Of a stretch of 64,000 nucleotides of DNA, positions 37,650 through 46,978 are shown piece after piece. The stretch covers positions 1,550,001 to 1,614,000 of the forward strand of contig NZ_CP113925.1 in the NCBI RefSeq assembly GCF_029392015.1, read 5' to 3'. The stretch's first letter is position 1, and the number at the start of each line of letters is the position of its first letter. Position numbers and translations under genes: made by a program. This stretch comes from Bifidobacterium sp. ESL0728 (lineage in GTDB: Bacteria; Actinomycetota; Actinomycetes; Actinomycetales; Bifidobacteriaceae). The notes below the pieces were generated by a model. It did not search any database. It saw nothing but the letters and a program-made list of their open reading frames with translations, and was not told the DNA's origin.

Positions 37650-37683
37650 CACTTTTCTTACCAATATTTTGGTAAGAAAAGTG
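37650..37683 (-). promoter_or_regulatory. Perfect 15-bp palindrome upstream of the unknown/XRE-ImmA pair
   Basis: Arms CACTTTTCTTACCAA (37650-37664) and TTGGTAAGAAAAGTG (37669-37683) are perfectly complementary around a 4-nt centre. It starts only about 3 nt upstream of the ribosome binding site of the 37635 gene and lies 36 nt after the type ISP gene stop. No U-run follows on the minus strand, so an operator or leader hairpin is more likely than a terminator. The XRE protein encoded second in the operon is the obvious candidate to bind it. Confidence 0.7.
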
Positions 37684-37719
37684 TATCTCTTTATATCAGG
37701 AATTACAAATCGGCAAACA

Positions 37720-40700
37720 TCATTTCCAGGCTTGAGGCCAATTGGCGGGCTGGGGAAGCTCGTTTAGTGGGGGGAGGGAGTCCATGATGTCTAGAGTTTT
37801 CATGCTTACGGTGACGACTCGTTCTACTAGGTCGACGATGTAGCGCGGGTCGTCACTGTAGTCGTTGGGATCATTGATGATTCCGCTCTTTTTATCAGTG
37901 GTAATCTGGTAACGGTCGATGAGCCAACCTATCGCACTCTTGCCGTTGACAACATAATCGTAGGCGCGAAGAGGTATCCCCTCGATCATGAGATTTTCGG
38001 CAACCTTTAAGACAGTCAAATCCTTGACTTTCTTGCCGGTTTCAGGATCTTTCACCTTGTTGGGATAGGACATTTTTATTGTGCGGCCGGGATTCGAAGA
38101 ATTACCGGTTTCCTTTACTGCCCATTTATCCACAGTCTCATAGTTCAAATGAAGCTGAGCAAGCTCACGTCCAGCTTTCATGAATGCCTTGAAATCTTTG
38201 GCCAGAGGCACACGAGGCAGTTCACGATTTAGATTATTACCAAAACGTTGACCATACTCAGGGCTATTCAAAATCCCATAAACATAATAAAAGACATCTT
38301 CTTTATCTATATGCAAATGAGGATATGCCTCTTGAAATATTTGAAGAGAAACATTCGTAATGGCACTATGCTTTACGTATCCTTGTTTATCTACATGTTT
38401 ATTTTCACTCAGATCTAGCATGTTTTCATTTTTAGGTTGCTCATACCAATACATCGGAAAACACTGGCCATGATGTTCAAACTCACGATCGGGAACTACT
38501 GAAGAAATAGAGACGCCTCTTTCTCCAACATCAATTACGATATTTTTATTTAATTCAGTAGGGAACAACATTTTTTGGTTTCCAGGTCGATCATTTATTT
38601 GAGAATCAAACCATCCCATTTCCTTACAAAAAGGTCGATACTGAATAACTCTTTTAGCCTCATCATTCACCATAATAGGTTTATTCCGATTAATTCTTGA
38701 ATAAAGAAAATCCGACCATGAGATTTTGCGATTATCAGTGACTACAAAATCTCGAGAATTACCAGAAAAATCTGAATCGTTATAACGTCCCAATTCTTGA
38801 TTAAAGAATTGAATGGTTTTAGCCATATTGTCAGTAAGTTGCGTACCTGAAAAATTATAAGCCCATGCATCACGCTGAGTTTGGATTCCCGCCGACCAAA
38901 TTGAAAACAAACCGCTAGGTAATTTTTTGGTACCTTCTTGAATCCCCAATGGAATGAATCTTCCATAACTTGTGTCTCGGTGATTAAGCCAATCTCCAAA
39001 ACAGTCTTGATATAAGCTTTCATCCCAATCCGGTGATTCCCTTACCACTTCTTTAAGAATCGACAGTTTTTGATCACGTGACAAATAATCACCAATATCG
39101 CGATAATGGATTTTCCCGCTATTCGCAGACCTCGAATTTTTCACGAGCAAAGTAATAGCTATGGTCGCTCGGGACCCGGAATCGAAAATCTTGCCACCTT
39201 CTTTTCGTGATTCTTCCCCTTGTGTGCGCTGATTCCCCCGCAGGTTATAGACATAAATATCACTGAATTCTTTGCTGAAACAACGTCTTATCCCTGCTCC
39301 AGAAGTGCTGTTCAACCAGCCACCGTTTGAGACAAAGCAAACTATTCCCGAATCACCGATACGGTCACTCGCCCAACGGAAAGCACGAATATAGTGGTCA
39401 TACAAAGAATTATTAAGAGTCGCATCAGAATTCGCTACATAGGTCTCTTCAACACGTTTATCCAAACCTGGATACTTAGTGTTCTGATTGCCGGTGTTTT
39501 GCGAATCGCCAGCCCGATAAGGAGGATTGCCAATAATGACCTTGATGGGTAATTCCTTCTGAGCTTTTACACGCTCTGTATTTTCCTTAAACACGCCCAA
39601 ATCGAGCGGGTCATCCTGCTCGTACATTTGGAATGTATCGGTAAGCAATGCACCCGGGAACGGCTTGTAGTCGCCACCCATACGCTTGTGATACGACTGC
39701 TCGATGTTGATGTCCATAATCGTCGCGGCCAGCGGGACAATCTCATTGGAATGCAAATCGTGCTCATATTTGTATGGCAAGTCCTCATCTTTGATAAGAC
39801 TCTTGTCCTCGATGAGCCGGCAAAGATAAGTACCCGTGCCAGCGAAACCGTCAAGAATATGGACTCCCCGAGTTCCCAGCGATTGATGGAACTCCTGCTC
39901 CAAGGCACGCTGAACCATGTGCAACTGAGCATCAACGACTTCTACCGGAGTATATACAATGCCAAGGCTGTCGGCCGTTTCTCGGAACGCCTTGGTGAAG
40001 AACTCATTGTAGATTTCTTTGATGAGGTTCTGCTTGGCGTCATCGCTTTCGAGTTGACTGGCCGAAAGTTGTACCGACGCGTACAAATCCCGCAACGTAG
40101 GATTGTCGATATCCTGCGGAAGTCCTGCCTCATAGAGCGAATCCAACGCGCGATCGAGACCTTGAACGATAGGATTACCTTCAAGCACTTCACGATTGGT
40201 AAACAATGTTTCGAAAATGGGCTTGGTAACCTCATGCTGTGCCAAAACCGCAATGGCATCAGTCTCAGAATACCCGGAATTCAACGAATCACGAAGACCC
40301 TGCACGAACTCCATGAATGGGCCATGGGCTTTATCGCTATCAACAAGCTCAGCAATCTGAGCAGCACGGTGACGGGTGATATCGGCAATATCATCAGTCC
40401 ATTCGCCCCAATAAATCTTGGTTCCGCACTTACGGACTATCTGCGCATTGATGCCTTTGGCGAGTTCAGTCATTTCCAAATCAAGTTCAGGCTGGGTTGC
40501 GGAACCGCTGCCATAATCCTCACCGGTTCCATATTCACCATCATCGCTGCCACCATCAGTATGTTCATCTGGGTCAGGATCACCAATATGAGTACCTTCA
40601 GGCTTTTTCGGTTTGCGCTTTTTCAGCTTCGACTCGTCAAGAACTTCAACCTCAACAATCTTGCTCAGCGAATCGGCATCACCAAGTGCTGCTGCATTGA

Positions 40701-42642
40701 TGATGGCATCTAGCCGCTCATCATGGCTTCGCAAAGCACGAACCACATCCCAGACAATCTTGTAGGAATCGGAGGAAAGTGCCATCGACGGGTCAGTACC
40801 CGGTTTCACGGCCACAGGAATGATGATGTATCCATATTCTTTGCCGGGAGATTTGCGCATGACACGGCCGACGGATTGGATAATGTCGATTTTGCTGCTG
40901 CGAGCCGAAAGGTACATCACGGCATCCAAATCAGGAACATCGACACCTTCTGCGAGGCATCTTGCATTGGACAAGACATGGCATTCGTTAGGCTCGGTAT
41001 CCGCAGCCAACCAATCAAGCTTTGTATGGCGTGTTGCGGCATCCATCGTTCCGTCAACGTGGTCAAACTGCACATGCACATCATGACCAGCTTCGAGTGT
41101 GGATTCATTCCCCTCTGTATCAGGCAAAGAAGAAGTATACTTGTCGATAACCGCTCGGAAGTTGTTGGTCAATGCCTTGGAAGCTTTGATTGATGGTGCA
41201 AACGCAATGGCATGATGAAGAACACGCTTAGTGTCATCCGTTTCGAATGATACCGAATGCCTGCCACCGTTAGAAGGCTGATCGATAGCTCTTGCATGCC
41301 GTCTATCAAACAACGCTTTCCAGCAGCCTACGAATTTCATAGCATCGGGAAGCTGGACCTCCGAGTTCTCATCACTGTATGCATCCTGGATAGGTTTGCC
41401 CATCATATCCTCGGTGACTTGCATAATCACGATCTTGTAATCAGTCAACAGTCCTTCATCGACAGCTTTGCCAAAGCTTAAACGATAAGCAACTTTGCCG
41501 TACTTGCTTTCATCATCCATACTGGCGATTTCAATGGCACCCTGATTTGCCTTGTTTTTGGCTCCCTCACTGAAGATTCGCGGAGTCGCCGTCATATACA
41601 GACGCTTGGAAGAATGAATGAAGTTATTGTCATGCACCTTTTGGAAGGCTCCTTCGCCATCGACTACACCGGTCGTTCGATGAGCCTCATCGCAAATCGT
41701 CAAATCAAAGTCAGGCAGACCTTCTTCTTGGGCGTCATGAATGACTTGAATGCTTTGATATGTCGAAAAGATGACATTGAGAGCATCATCTTTCTTCGTA
41801 AAACGTTCAGCGATGGTATGGGCATTGGTTGTCGCCGGGAATGGGATATCGGTTATCTGGCCATACGACTCATCCTTGAGCTTACTAGCCTTGCCATCCG
41901 AGCAAACAACATAAACATTGATTCTCTCACGAACCTGATTCACCCAATCGCGCATTGACTGGGAAACCAGCGAAATCGAAGGAGCCAGGAACAAAACTGT
42001 ATGACCATTTCCAAGCAGCTCCTCGCTTAGTCTCAAAGAGGTCAGAGTTTTGCCGGTTCCGCAAGCCATAATCATCGAGCAGCGGTCGGCCTTGCTCAGT
42101 TCTTTCTTCACTGCATCTACTGCTTCGCGCTGGTGCGGCCGCAGCTCGAAAATCGTACGTTCTTTTGCTGAAGTCCCGTTTTCGAATGCATCCCAGTCCA
42201 CATTTGACTGGCGCATATCGTCCAAACCAATTCTCACTGCACCAAGCCGAGGATTGAGTGTTAAGAAATTCTCCAAATTAGATGTATAGGCCTGAGCGGT
42301 ATCCGCAATCATGTAATGGCTGTATCGCTCATCCGCCTGAGCTGCCATGAAAAAGGTAGAAACATCAGCATTCGAAAGCTTGGCTTTATTGGAATAGCAT
42401 TTCGCCTGAATCGCCCAATAAGAACCATCCTTGTCCAGAGCGACCAAGTCAATGCCCGTATCCTGACGTCGAGGCATGTTTGTCGGGGCTTCATCCCACA
42501 TCCATACTTGCTTTATCTCCTCAGACCAAGCCGGGTCGTGCTCAAGGAAATACTTGACCGCGTATTCAAACCGAGTCCCCTGTTCGCGCTTATCAGCAGA
42601 ATCAGCAACGATGTGCTCGAAAATCTCATCTACGGTGGTCAT
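37720..42642 (-). CDS. Type ISP restriction-modification enzyme (nuclease, helicase and methyltransferase in one chain)
   Basis: The 1640-residue polypeptide resembles single-chain type ISP enzymes such as LlaGI. In order: an Mrr-like nuclease (RRQDTGIDLVALDKDGSYWAIQAKCY; D61/D65, Q79-A-K81), a superfamily 2 translocase with Walker A ACGTGKT at 193-199 and DEAH at 318-321, plus motif VI-like QSVGRVMRKSPGK, an acidic spacer around 690-720, a gamma-class N6-adenine methyltransferase with motif I DGFAGTGTYL at 931 and catalytic NPPY at 1039-1042, and a C-terminal target recognition part of about 400 residues. All catalytic residues are present, so it should be active. The C-terminal third is more AT-rich than the rest, as expected for a variable recognition domain. 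Confidence 0.93.
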   Translation of the reverse strand: MTTVDEIFEHIVADSADKREQGTRFEYAVKYFLEHDPAWSEEIKQVWMWDEAPTNMPRRQDTGIDLVALDKDGSYWAIQAKCYSNKAKLSNADVSTFFMAAQADERYSHYMIADTAQAYTSNLENFLTLNPRLGAVRIGLDDMRQSNVDWDAFENGTSAKERTIFELRPHQREAVDAVKKELSKADRCSMIMACGTGKTLTSLRLSEELLGNGHTVLFLAPSISLVSQSMRDWVNQVRERINVYVVCSDGKASKLKDESYGQITDIPFPATTNAHTIAERFTKKDDALNVIFSTYQSIQVIHDAQEEGLPDFDLTICDEAHRTTGVVDGEGAFQKVHDNNFIHSSKRLYMTATPRIFSEGAKNKANQGAIEIASMDDESKYGKVAYRLSFGKAVDEGLLTDYKIVIMQVTEDMMGKPIQDAYSDENSEVQLPDAMKFVGCWKALFDRRHARAIDQPSNGGRHSVSFETDDTKRVLHHAIAFAPSIKASKALTNNFRAVIDKYTSSLPDTEGNESTLEAGHDVHVQFDHVDGTMDAATRHTKLDWLAADTEPNECHVLSNARCLAEGVDVPDLDAVMYLSARSSKIDIIQSVGRVMRKSPGKEYGYIIIPVAVKPGTDPSMALSSDSYKIVWDVVRALRSHDERLDAIINAAALGDADSLSKIVEVEVLDESKLKKRKPKKPEGTHIGDPDPDEHTDGGSDDGEYGTGEDYGSGSATQPELDLEMTELAKGINAQIVRKCGTKIYWGEWTDDIADITRHRAAQIAELVDSDKAHGPFMEFVQGLRDSLNSGYSETDAIAVLAQHEVTKPIFETLFTNREVLEGNPIVQGLDRALDSLYEAGLPQDIDNPTLRDLYASVQLSASQLESDDAKQNLIKEIYNEFFTKAFRETADSLGIVYTPVEVVDAQLHMVQRALEQEFHQSLGTRGVHILDGFAGTGTYLCRLIEDKSLIKDEDLPYKYEHDLHSNEIVPLAATIMDINIEQSYHKRMGGDYKPFPGALLTDTFQMYEQDDPLDLGVFKENTERVKAQKELPIKVIIGNPPYRAGDSQNTGNQNTKYPGLDKRVEETYVANSDATLNNSLYDHYIRAFRWASDRIGDSGIVCFVSNGGWLNSTSGAGIRRCFSKEFSDIYVYNLRGNQRTQGEESRKEGGKIFDSGSRATIAITLLVKNSRSANSGKIHYRDIGDYLSRDQKLSILKEVVRESPDWDESLYQDCFGDWLNHRDTSYGRFIPLGIQEGTKKLPSGLFSIWSAGIQTQRDAWAYNFSGTQLTDNMAKTIQFFNQELGRYNDSDFSGNSRDFVVTDNRKISWSDFLYSRINRNKPIMVNDEAKRVIQYRPFCKEMGWFDSQINDRPGNQKMLFPTELNKNIVIDVGERGVSISSVVPDREFEHHGQCFPMYWYEQPKNENMLDLSENKHVDKQGYVKHSAITNVSLQIFQEAYPHLHIDKEDVFYYVYGILNSPEYGQRFGNNLNRELPRVPLAKDFKAFMKAGRELAQLHLNYETVDKWAVKETGNSSNPGRTIKMSYPNKVKDPETGKKVKDLTVLKVAENLMIEGIPLRAYDYVVNGKSAIGWLIDRYQITTDKKSGIINDPNDYSDDPRYIVDLVERVVTVSMKTLDIMDSLPPLNELPQPANWPQAWK

Positions 42643-43035
42643 AGCAATCCCTAGCTCTCGACAACAATAACTATTATTTTACAGCGAAGGGTGTTTTCTT
42701 TAAAGAAACGCAAGAACTCCCAATTCAAGCCGACCACACCGTTGTTATCGCGCTTAATTATATGTCATGCATTGTTAAACGTTGAAGAGAATCCTGCACA
42801 TAAATCACTAATAGAATCTCAAAAGATATACTAAGTTGGTTGCATTCACTTCTTCTCAACAAGTCTTATTGCATCAATCGTTTGATTGCACTCATCGGCT
42901 CAATGGCAGACATGTCCAAATAACAACTCGGACACTGTTACTATTGGTGTTTAGTTAGAATTGCTAGTAAGGTGTCAAGGGGATAAGAATTGAGATTTTT
43001 GTCACAACGCGAAGTGGGTCAAGAGGAGAGATGCC
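42643..43035. other. Intergenic region between type ISP gene and first DsbA-like gene (393 bp)
   Basis: AT-rich spacer between two divergent genes, so promoters for both should lie here. An imperfect palindrome TTTTCTTTAAAGAAA sits at about 42692-42706. AGAGGAGAG before 43036 is a good ribosome binding site. No promoter could be placed with confidence and no gene is supported. Confidence 0.45.
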
Positions 43036-44094
43036 ATGGCAATGGGCAATGGTCAAGGCAGTGACGGTCGAAAGCCTGAAGCGATGGACGCGAATATGAC
43101 AGATTCTGATGAAAATCAACAGAAGTCAAAAGAGAGCGATAATGTCTCCAACTCTCCAAACGCCAAGGCAAATGGCAATTTCGCGCAGATGAACGATAAC
43201 ATCAAGGCTTCCGCAGTCCAGCTAAAGGAGAAAGCCCTGAATATCCATGAGAAGATACAACGGCGCCACGTCCTCGTCATAACGTCAACCCTCGCCGCGA
43301 TTCTGGCAATCGTCATCGTCGTTACCGGTTGCTACGCCTTTTGGGACAGCAAATATGGCGAGCAACGTAATTACCAGCAACTCCAGAGCTTGGCACAGAA
43401 GCCAGTGGGCATGACCAAAAACGGCGGTCTGCCTGCGTTCAAGGCCAGTGATTACAATCCGGGAGCGCCGAGCGTCGACCTTTATGTCGATTACTTCTGC
43501 CCTGGCTGCGCGGTTGTCGAACAAGACCTTTTCAGGCCAATAAAGGACATGATGGATGCCAAACAGATCAATCTGTATATCCATCCCATTAATTTCCTCG
43601 ATTCAAAGACGAAAAACCATTATTCCACCCGTGCGGCGAGCGCCGTCGCCTATGTCGCATCGCACCAGCCTGAAAGACTGTTCGATTTTTCTACGGCCCT
43701 GTACGATAAAACCTACCAACCAAGCAAAAAAGACAACAGAGAGGTCAGCGATCAGGAAATCATCAATCAGGCAATCAAGGCCGGAGTGAAGAAAGATGTC
43801 GCCAAAAAATCGACGAAAGGCACTTATACCGATTACGTGGAGAAAGCGACGAAATACACGTCCCGGCGCAGGGAACTATATGTCACCATGCAAGATCAGT
43901 TCCGCTTCTCCACACCCACCATCTGCATCAACGGCAAGATGTGGCAATACCGCCAGCTTCACACACTCGATGACGTCAAACCGACGTTCATTCATTCTTT
44001 AGGACTGCATCGCGAGCAGGTCGGCGACCCCAAGGTCATGCCGGCCATAGGTGCACACGGCGAAGCGATTCCAATACAACAGAAATATCTGTGA
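43036..44094 (+). CDS. Membrane-anchored DsbA-like thioredoxin-fold protein, CPGC type (paralogue 1)
   Basis: The 352-residue protein has a hydrophilic Asn/Ser/Asp-rich N-terminus of about 75 residues, one membrane helix (VLVITSTLAAILAIVIVVTGCY, about 76-98), and an outside thioredoxin-like domain of the Thioredoxin_4/DsbA class. The redox motif is FCPGC with C155 and C158; FSTPTICING at the end carries the cis-Pro loop. It likely oxidises, reduces or isomerises disulfides in exported proteins. It is the most divergent of five related genes within 10.3 kb (the others at 44423, 49709, 51000 and 52363). No DsbB or VKOR partner was seen. It is followed by a hairpin at 44102-44169. Confidence 0.88.
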   Translation: MAMGNGQGSDGRKPEAMDANMTDSDENQQKSKESDNVSNSPNAKANGNFAQMNDNIKASAVQLKEKALNIHEKIQRRHVLVITSTLAAILAIVIVVTGCYAFWDSKYGEQRNYQQLQSLAQKPVGMTKNGGLPAFKASDYNPGAPSVDLYVDYFCPGCAVVEQDLFRPIKDMMDAKQINLYIHPINFLDSKTKNHYSTRAASAVAYVASHQPERLFDFSTALYDKTYQPSKKDNREVSDQEIINQAIKAGVKKDVAKKSTKGTYTDYVEKATKYTSRRRELYVTMQDQFRFSTPTICINGKMWQYRQLHTLDDVKPTFIHSLGLHREQVGDPKVMPAIGAHGEAIPIQQKYL

Positions 44095-44101
44095 TTGAAG
44101 G

Positions 44102-44169
44102 TACCGGCGATTGCGTGATTGCGTGATTATGCGATTGCATGATTATGCGTAACCGTGCAATCGCCGGTA
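44102..44169 (+). terminator. Hairpin after paralogue 1, with repeats in its loop
   Basis: Perfect 13-nt arms TACCGGCGATTGC (44102-44114) and GCAATCGCCGGTA (44157-44169) enclose 42 nt of short repeats of the type GTGATTGC, GTGATTAT, GCGATTGC and ATGATTATGC. The T-run that follows is weak (TTCTTTG), so it is only probably a terminator. The rest of the 328-bp gap to 44423 has a possible operator at 44345 and no gene. Confidence 0.55.
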
Positions 44170-44344
44170 TTCTTTGTTGCCTTGCTTAATTCCCTGAATA
44201 TTTTGCATCACTGTAGCATTGAATCACTGCCGAAGACGGCAAAGACAGACGTTCACTATGGCCGATCAACATTGCCGGGGTTCAACAAAGATAAGCTTTA
44301 TTCCTTTATGGTTTTTGTCAGACTTACACCAAAAAATCGGTGAG

Positions 44345-44364
44345 TTATCGTAATAATACGATAA
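44345..44364 (+). promoter_or_regulatory. Palindrome upstream of DsbA-like paralogue 2
   Basis: TTATCGTA (44345-44352) and TACGATAA (44357-44364) are perfect 8-nt arms with a 4-nt centre, about 60 nt before the start codon. Placement and length fit a dimeric regulator site, or a short leader hairpin. No regulator gene for it is evident nearby. Confidence 0.4.
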
Positions 44365-44422
44365 AATAAACAATATTGCCGAGTTTTTAAAGACATGCGA
44401 GAGAGGATTCCGGTGACCGGAC

Positions 44423-45397
44423 ATGGGCAAGATTGGGAAGTATCTGCCAGACAATTCAGAAAATCAAGAACCGTCGATACCCCCTTCGCTCGAAAGCGTT
44501 TCGAACGACAAACCCCAATCGCGATATAAATCCAGCCTCATCCCTCGCAGGCAAATCATCATCGCCATCGTTGCGGCAGTGATCATCGTAGCGTTGGTTC
44601 TGGTGATCGGTATCAACATCGGCATCGGTATCGGCACCAAACATGCCCCGAAAGCCGCTCCTGCCGCACTGCCCACAACACGGAGCCAGGCATATTCGGA
44701 GATGGAAAAGGTCCCCGACAAACCGTCCAACGCGACGGACAACGCCGGGTTCCCCGCTTTTAGCAAAGACCACCACAATCCCGACGCGCCCACGGTCGAA
44801 CTCTATACAGACTTCCTATGCCCGTACTGCGGCGACGTCACCAGAGCCCTAACTCCGACTCTCGAAAAATTGCAGGCAGCGCGGCAGATCAATCTTGAGA
44901 TCCATCCTCTCAATCTTTACGACACGCCATCCACAGACCGTTATTCCGTCAGGGCAGCCAACGCCGTCGCCTACGTCTCGGAGCACGACCCAAACCACGT
45001 CACGGCGTTTGTCGGAATGCTTTTCGAGAAGGATTTCCAACCGGATGCCGTCCATTTCAAAGATGTCAGCGATGACGACATCGCGCAGCAGGCCATCAAA
45101 GCCGGCGTAAGCGAGAAGATCGCCGACGAGGCGGTGAAGGCACCTTACGCAAAATACATCAGTAAAGCAACACTGTATGACACAATGCGCAAAGAGCTTT
45201 TTATCAACATGAACGGCACCAAGGGTCTCTTCCCGCCGACGATTCGCATCAACGGGAAGATCGCTCCTCTCGACACGTCAGACAGCGACGCGAAAATGGT
45301 CGTGCGATTTACCGCAAGGCTTGGCCTCAAGCCAACGGACGCCGGCAACCCGAGCATCATGCCGTCCATCGGCGGCGACCCTTCGGCCGGATTCTAA
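44423..45397 (+). CDS. Membrane-anchored DsbA-like thioredoxin-fold protein, CPYC type (paralogue 2)
   Basis: The 324-residue protein has a polar N-terminus, a membrane helix (IIIAIVAAVIIVALVLVIGINIGIG, about 36-60) after a basic stretch, and an outside DsbA-like domain with FLCPYC (C133, C136). PPTIRING near the end is the cis-Pro loop. Segments such as NPDAPTVELYTDFLCPYCG, YSVRAANAVAYVSEHDPNHVTAFVGMLFEKDFQPDA are nearly the same as in the gene at 51000, so the two are close duplicates. The leader before the ATG (GAGGATTCCGGTGACCGGACATG) is also similar to that of the 51000 gene. Two hairpins follow the stop. Confidence 0.9.
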   Translation: MGKIGKYLPDNSENQEPSIPPSLESVSNDKPQSRYKSSLIPRRQIIIAIVAAVIIVALVLVIGINIGIGIGTKHAPKAAPAALPTTRSQAYSEMEKVPDKPSNATDNAGFPAFSKDHHNPDAPTVELYTDFLCPYCGDVTRALTPTLEKLQAARQINLEIHPLNLYDTPSTDRYSVRAANAVAYVSEHDPNHVTAFVGMLFEKDFQPDAVHFKDVSDDDIAQQAIKAGVSEKIADEAVKAPYAKYISKATLYDTMRKELFINMNGTKGLFPPTIRINGKIAPLDTSDSDAKMVVRFTARLGLKPTDAGNPSIMPSIGGDPSAGF

Positions 45398-45402
45398 TCC
45401 AG

Positions 45403-45431
45403 ACCGGCAATCACCGGCAATCACCGGCAAT
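45403..45431 (+). repeat. Short tandem repeat (ACCGGCAATC, about three copies)
   Basis: Just after the stop of paralogue 2 the sequence holds three copies of the decamer ACCGGCAATC. The same ACCGGC-ATTG wording occurs in the hairpin arms after paralogue 1 (44102-44169), so the two 3' regions may share an origin. Confidence 0.5.
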
Positions 45432-45464
45432 CGATATAGCGCAGAGGCATCAGCCATTACGGAA

Positions 45465-45575
45465 TCGTGAGCTTACGCAATATACGATTTGTCGCGTAAG
45501 CTCACGATGAAACGGCAGACATACCGGGGCTTCGCCGGAACAATGAAGCCACGGCGAAGCCCCGGTATTTTTATT
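45465..45575. terminator. Double hairpin with strong terminator between paralogue 2 and TraX-like gene
   Basis: The first hairpin has perfect 14-nt arms TCGTGAGCTTACGC (45465-45478) and GCGTAAGCTCACGA (45494-45507) and no T-run. The second has perfect 17-nt arms ATACCGGGGCTTCGCCG (45521-45537) and its complement (45552-45568), followed by TTTTATTTTTC on the plus strand. The second should end transcription of paralogue 2 and, being symmetrical, may also stop the convergent TraX-like transcript. The remainder of the 312-bp gap is empty. Confidence 0.8.
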
Positions 45576-45709
45576 TTTCAATTCAATTAGATTCGATCAG
45601 ATTCGACGCGCCCAAAACGGAATGATCATTGCCGATCAAGTAACAGTCGACCTGGCTTTTCTTGATTACACCAAACAAGACAAACCGAAACGGGCGGAGC
45701 AACACTTTC

Positions 45710-46978
45710 TCAGACGAGGCTTGCGAGCACATACAGCGCCGCGATATGCGTGGGATAGAAGATATAGAAGAAGTACTTGTCGCCGCGTCCCTTTGCACCG
45801 TTGTAAAGCAGGATAGGGATAATCGCGAAGACCATCATCCACTGCGTCTGCCCCGCAAACGCGTAGCACACCGCCACCACGGCAATGGCCGCACTCTGCC
45901 AAATCAGGCTGTGTTTGACGTTGCGCAACGCATACATCACCGGGATGAGCAGTACCATGACGGTGTTTTCAGCCAGCAGGATCGCAGGATCGACAGCGGT
46001 CAGTACACGCAGCACCCATATCATCACCGGGCTTTGCGCCCCTTCGCCCTGTGCCATGAAAGGCAGAAGCACCAGGGAAAGCAGGAACGGTAGGGCAAGC
46101 AGCAGCACTCCTTCCATCGTCTTTTTCACGCGGAAGCCACGGGTGACGCTGCTGGCATGCCTGTTGGCGTGCATTATGTTCTGATCGGCAGCGGAAGCGC
46201 TCATACCAGCTGAAGCAACAACATTGCGCCCCATGACCCCATGTGCCGAACCGGTGCGCTCGTCACCACCACGCACACCTGCTCCGAATCCCGAGGCGGC
46301 CTTGTTGGCGCGTTTCTTGAATGCAGCCTCAAAGCAATCGACGGCGGCCATGAAAATCGTGCCGATGAAGAGGTCGCGGAAGATGTTGTTGACCAGTTGC
46401 GCGCCGTCGTAGTTGACCACCTGCTGCAGAACGACGTCGAGCACGGCCATCAGCACCATGCACACGTAAAGGCGCACCATATAGGCCTTTTTGCTGTGCG
46501 TGTGTGAGAAGCCGATAACGCTGACGAAGAAGAACAGCGTGGCCACAGGCCTGCCGAACCAGTCCAGCCAATTCGGTGCGCCTTGCGAGGCGAACATCTG
46601 GTGGATGTGGTCGACCACCATCAGCACCACGCCGATCATCTTGATGTCGAAAGTCGTCAGCCCAAGACGGCTGGAACGAATCCTGCCCCAGAAGCCGGAA
46701 GGCTTCGTTGTGGTTGGTCGTTGAATGTTGTTGTTGGCACCAGCCATATTCGGCGTCCCTGCCATTGCTTTGGCAGCGTTTCCCATCGGAGCCATCGTAA
46801 CGCTGCGATCCGCTGCCGTAGTATTGTTCGCCATCGTCTCCCCGTCGTACATGCCGTGCCCCGTGATGACATGCCGTCTGGAACCGGCCGGAGCCGAAGA
46901 CCGCGCGGATACCGGTCTTGGCGGCAAACTCGGTACGCTAGCCACAAGCGCGGCCAAGCTGTTGCTGCTTTTATTCAT
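45710..46978 (-). CDS. TraX-family membrane protein
   Basis: The protein has 422 residues from the ATG at 46978 (MNKSSNSLAALV); a TTG 21 nt upstream is an alternative. After a polar N-terminus of about 100 residues it reads LTTFDIKMIGVVLMVVDHIHQMF, the signature of the TraX family (FDxxKxxAxxLMxxDHxx), which includes the F-pilin acetylase TraX and many membrane acyltransferase-like proteins. About eight to nine membrane helices follow, with a polar insert (ANKAASGFGAGVRGGDERTG) in the middle. The substrate is unknown; there is no conjugation gene here. Its position between DsbA-like genes hints at a role on surface molecules, but this is only inference. Confidence 0.85.
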   Translation of the reverse strand: MNKSSNSLAALVASVPSLPPRPVSARSSAPAGSRRHVITGHGMYDGETMANNTTAADRSVTMAPMGNAAKAMAGTPNMAGANNNIQRPTTTKPSGFWGRIRSSRLGLTTFDIKMIGVVLMVVDHIHQMFASQGAPNWLDWFGRPVATLFFFVSVIGFSHTHSKKAYMVRLYVCMVLMAVLDVVLQQVVNYDGAQLVNNIFRDLFIGTIFMAAVDCFEAAFKKRANKAASGFGAGVRGGDERTGSAHGVMGRNVVASAGMSASAADQNIMHANRHASSVTRGFRVKKTMEGVLLLALPFLLSLVLLPFMAQGEGAQSPVMIWVLRVLTAVDPAILLAENTVMVLLIPVMYALRNVKHSLIWQSAAIAVVAVCYAFAGQTQWMMVFAIIPILLYNGAKGRGDKYFFYIFYPTHIAALYVLASLV

